The notes beneath the pieces are model-generated. The model made no database searches. It had not been told where the DNA came from and worked only from the letters and a program-made list of their open reading frames with translations. DNA of 64,000 nt from JANNMJ01 sp031425525 (GTDB lineage Bacteria > Bacteroidota > Bacteroidia > Cytophagales > Hymenobacteraceae), in NCBI GenBank assembly GCA_031425525.1, contig JANPJM010000049.1, positions 62,001 to 126,000 on the forward strand. Reading direction: 5' to 3'. The first letter of the stretch is position 1; each line of letters begins with the position of its first letter. Shown piece by piece: positions 61,950 through 64,000 of this stretch. A program made the translations under genes and the position numbers.

Positions 61950-62362
61950 GGTCGTTGTCGAGGGTTATTTGTGGTGAAATAAAAGGTGTATTCTCTCTTA
62001 ATACACGGCAGCAAATTCGCGCTGTGTACCTTAAAAGGGACGGCACAAATCTACTATCTCTAGCAAGGGTGTATATCAGTGCTAGCACTGATTTTTAAGG
62101 CGCGCTTAAAAAAAAGGCAGCAGTCCAAATCGGCGTGATTTGTCATCATAAGCTAGGGGGCTGATGTCGCCACCCGCTTTATCCGGCCATCCCGTCGCTT
62201 GCAAGGACAGCAGGTGTTTCATCATATGGCGCAGGTAATTCAGCTAAAAAGAACACACCGCCCACCGTGCGCTACTTTCTCCCGGTACAAAAATGACCCG
62301 CCACTCGCCACCCAACCGCGCGCTACTTTCGTTCGGCTCTGGCGTGGTGCCGGAGTTGGTTC
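61950..62362. other. AT-rich gap between the lectin gene and the IS3 element
   Basis: No gene seen. It holds an 18-bp perfect palindrome ATCAGTGCTAGCACTGAT at 62075-62092, followed by five T, and a GCGCTACTTTC string repeated at about 62269 and 62311. The second string looks like an IS end, but no element is complete. Confidence 0.35.
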
Positions 62363-62413
62363 TGAGGTGGTCGGGTCAGATCGGACAGTGGACGAAGGTA
62401 TCTTCGATCCCCG

Positions 62414-62722
62414 ATGCATCCTACTTCCTCTGCCGGCCCCGCGCCGGCCCCTCGTCGAAAATATGATCCGGCGTTCCGCGCCGAAGCCGTGCGGCGCGTT
62501 GACGACGGCCAGCCGGCCGCCGGCGTGGCCCGTGCGCTGGGCCTGAGTCCGTCGGTGCTGGCGCGCTGGTTGGCCACGGCCCGCCGCCCGGCCAGCGCGG
62601 GGGCCGAGCAGGAGCTGGCGGCCGAAAACCGGCGCCTGCGCGCGGCGTTAGCCGTGGCCGAACAGGAGCGCGACATTTTAAAAAAAGCGGTGACGATCTT
62701 CTCCCAACCGCTTCGTCCCTGA
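62414..62722 (+). CDS. IS3 transposase OrfA (helix-turn-helix)
   Basis: 102 aa. KYDPAFRAEAVRRVDDGQPA, AGVARALGLSPSVLARWLAT form the DNA-binding HTH, then a leucine-zipper-like tail (LRAALAVAEQERDILKKAVT). The TTTTAAAAAAAG string at 62677-62687 is a good -1 slip site: the orfB frame is open from 62686 to its ATG at 62722, so a fused OrfAB is expected. Its last base overlaps the orfB start (TGATG). Confidence 0.92.
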   Translation: MHPTSSAGPAPAPRRKYDPAFRAEAVRRVDDGQPAAGVARALGLSPSVLARWLATARRPASAGAEQELAAENRRLRAALAVAEQERDILKKAVTIFSQPLRP

Positions 62723-63645
62723 TGCGCTACGCCTTCATTTCTTCCCACACCCCGCAGTGGCCGGTGCGCCGCCAGTGCCGCCTGTTGGGCATGAGTGCCA
62801 GCGGCTACTATGCCTGGGCGGTGCGGCCCGCGCCGCTTGCCGTGCCCGCCCCGGCCTGGCAGCAGGCGGCCCAACAACACGTTGACGCCCACGCCGGCCG
62901 CTACGGGACGCGCCGACTACGCGCGGCGTTGGCCGAGCAGCAGACGCAGGCACTGACGCAGGCATTGACGCAGACGGAATCGGTTGCCGTCGGGCGCGAC
63001 CGGCTGCGGCGCTGGCTCCGCCAAACGGGCCAACAGGCGCTCTGCACCCGCCCGCCCGTCCCGCGCCCGCGCACCACCCAGCCCGACCCGGCCGCACGGT
63101 GCGCGCCCAACCGCCTCGCCGACGCCCCGCCGCCGACCGCGCCCAACCAGATCTGGCAGGGCGATATTACTTACCTGCCGCTCGCCAACGGCGGCTGGGC
63201 GTACCTGGCCGCCTGGCGCGACGCCTACTCGCGCGCCGTCGTGGGCTGGAAAGTGGACGAGACAATGCGCACCGACCTGGTGCTCGACGCCCTGCGCCGC
63301 GCCGTCGCCGTGCGCCAGCCCGCCGAAGGGCTGCTCGTCCACGCCGATCGCGGCTGCCAGTACATCAGCCACGCCTTCACCGACTACCTGGCAGACGCTA
63401 AATTCGTCGCCTCCTGCAGCCGAACCGGCAATCCGTACGACAATGCGCTCGTCGAAAGCGGCTGGTCCACCCTCAAAACCGAGCTGCTGCCGCACAACGC
63501 CGTCTTCGAGGACGTGCAACAGGCCCGAGAAGAAGTCGAATACTATTTGGGAACCTACTACAACACCTTGCGCCTGCATTCCGCCATCGGCTACCTGACC
63601 CCAACCCAATTCGAACACCAGCCCACAACCCCTAACCAACCCTAA
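62722..63645 (+). CDS. IS3 transposase OrfB (DDE integrase core)
   Basis: 307 aa. DDE residues are Asp148 (QGDITYLPLA), Asp209 (LLVHADRGCQY) and Glu245 (NALVESGWSTL), 35 residues between the last two, as in IS3. The C-terminus ends in the usual YNTLRLHSAIGYLTPTQFE. The frame is intact, so the element could be active. It moves as a circle via the OrfAB fusion. Confidence 0.94.
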   Translation: MRYAFISSHTPQWPVRRQCRLLGMSASGYYAWAVRPAPLAVPAPAWQQAAQQHVDAHAGRYGTRRLRAALAEQQTQALTQALTQTESVAVGRDRLRRWLRQTGQQALCTRPPVPRPRTTQPDPAARCAPNRLADAPPPTAPNQIWQGDITYLPLANGGWAYLAAWRDAYSRAVVGWKVDETMRTDLVLDALRRAVAVRQPAEGLLVHADRGCQYISHAFTDYLADAKFVASCSRTGNPYDNALVESGWSTLKTELLPHNAVFEDVQQAREEVEYYLGTYYNTLRLHSAIGYLTPTQFEHQPTTPNQP

Positions 63646-63714
63646 CCACACTGTCCGTTTTTACCCCACCACCTCATTTCTTTTCCTCTCTTTCTTCCCC
63701 CCATCCTCTATCTT

Positions 63715-64000
63715 ATGGCGAAGCCGAAGCTCTTTACCCGCAAATTCCGCAACTGACTGCTGCACCTAGTCGTCTCGCGCCAGGACTTCAAGTCTATTAT
63801 CGGCTACACGCTCACGGCCCTCAAGTAGGATGGGGCGCGGTGGCAGGAAAAGATCGACCTGCTCCAACCCCTCTACGATACCCTCGACGCCGGCCTGGTG
63901 GGCCACGCGGGCGCCGGGGCCGGCCAGCACAGCCACACGCTGTAGGCCGACACGGTCTTCCGGCTCATCGAGCAGTTGATGAAAAAGGCGTATAAACTCA
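63715..64000 (+). pseudogene. Reading frame with three in-frame stops, cut by the window edge
   Basis: A coding-like frame from ATG 63715 reads MAKPKLFTRKFRN, then TGA (63754), LLHLVVSRQDFKSIIGYTLT then ALK, then TAG (63826), DGARWQEKIDLLQPLYDTLD and so on, TAG (63943), ADTVFRLIEQLMKKAYKL. Each stop is one transition from a sense codon that would fit (TGG, CAG, CAG), and there is no frameshift. The best reading is a decaying gene; the product is not recognised. It lies 39 bp beyond the IS3 element. Confidence 0.55.

Larger units (their letters stand above)
62363..63676 (+). mobile_element. Complete IS3-family insertion sequence
   Basis: 1314 bp. Terminal inverted repeats begin TGAGGTGGT(C/G)GGGT and share CGGACAGTG. 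Inside are orfA and orfB in the usual overlapping layout, with an A7 frameshift site. Flanking 3-4-bp strings (TTC left, TTT right) do not form a clean target duplication. Confidence 0.88.

Noticed and set aside
63715..64000. Genuine stop-codon recoding
   Set aside because: All other genes here use the standard code, and both TGA and TAG would need to be reassigned; pseudogene is simpler.

Overview
The window reads as a chromosomal segment of a high-GC member of the Bacteroidota, most likely a Cytophagales bacterium of the Hymenobacter type. The reasons are a type IX secretion (T9SS) sortase PorU next to PorV, several secreted proteins with T9SS C-terminal sorting domains, GWxTD and PorV/PorQ family proteins, promoters of the TAnnTTTG type, and starts without a Shine-Dalgarno sequence. 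The genus is an inference. I saw no rRNA, tRNA or CRISPR array.

Layout. 1-6849 (minus strand): a two-component system followed by an outer-membrane-type protein, an efflux adaptor and an RND pump cut by the window edge. A near-identical 36-bp block lies upstream of both downstream transcription units and is the best candidate for the regulator's operator. 7070-14543 (plus): a stress-type glycine-rich membrane protein, a tail-specific protease, an unrecognised helical protein, a GWxTD protein and a lipid A-type acyltransferase. 14852-25094 (minus): an M16 protein without its zinc motif, porV, porU, purS, pssA, a metallo-beta-lactamase-fold hydrolase, a coiled-coil protein and an XRE-type regulator whose promoter carries a large nested palindrome. 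25479-35926 (plus): a T9SS cargo protein with an ice-binding (DUF3494-like) domain, a second cargo protein, an FAD oxidoreductase, and a peptidase-MA/PD40/Omp85 fusion. 36084-43078 (plus): a cytochrome c maturation cluster (ccmB, ccmC, ccmD-like, ccmE, ccmF), interrupted by a secreted-protein gene and a frameshifted barrel gene. Its CcmE has the CxxxY rather than the HxxxY haem motif. 43375-58664 (minus): a short membrane protein with an ethylene-receptor-like copper site but no kinase, two large T9SS adhesins sharing an N-terminal module, an HhH/barrel protein and a PorV/PorQ-family protein. 58750-64000: a lipoprotein nuclease, a low-GC metalloprotease with lectin-like repeats, an intact IS3 element, and a reading frame with three in-frame stops.

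How it fits together. The dominant theme is the cell envelope: the window holds PorU and PorV, another PorV/PorQ-family protein, and four probable substrates that this machinery would export and anchor. Small palindromic repeats are dense: four REP-like inverted pairs, a cluster of GGCACCG palindromes and several one-off palindromes. Most sit between genes. The most interesting items are the ethylene-receptor-like sensor, the nested palindrome at the XRE promoter, the shared operator of the two-component system, the CxxxY CcmE in a cluster that shows no ccmA or ccmH here, and the low-GC metalloprotease-lectin beside the IS.
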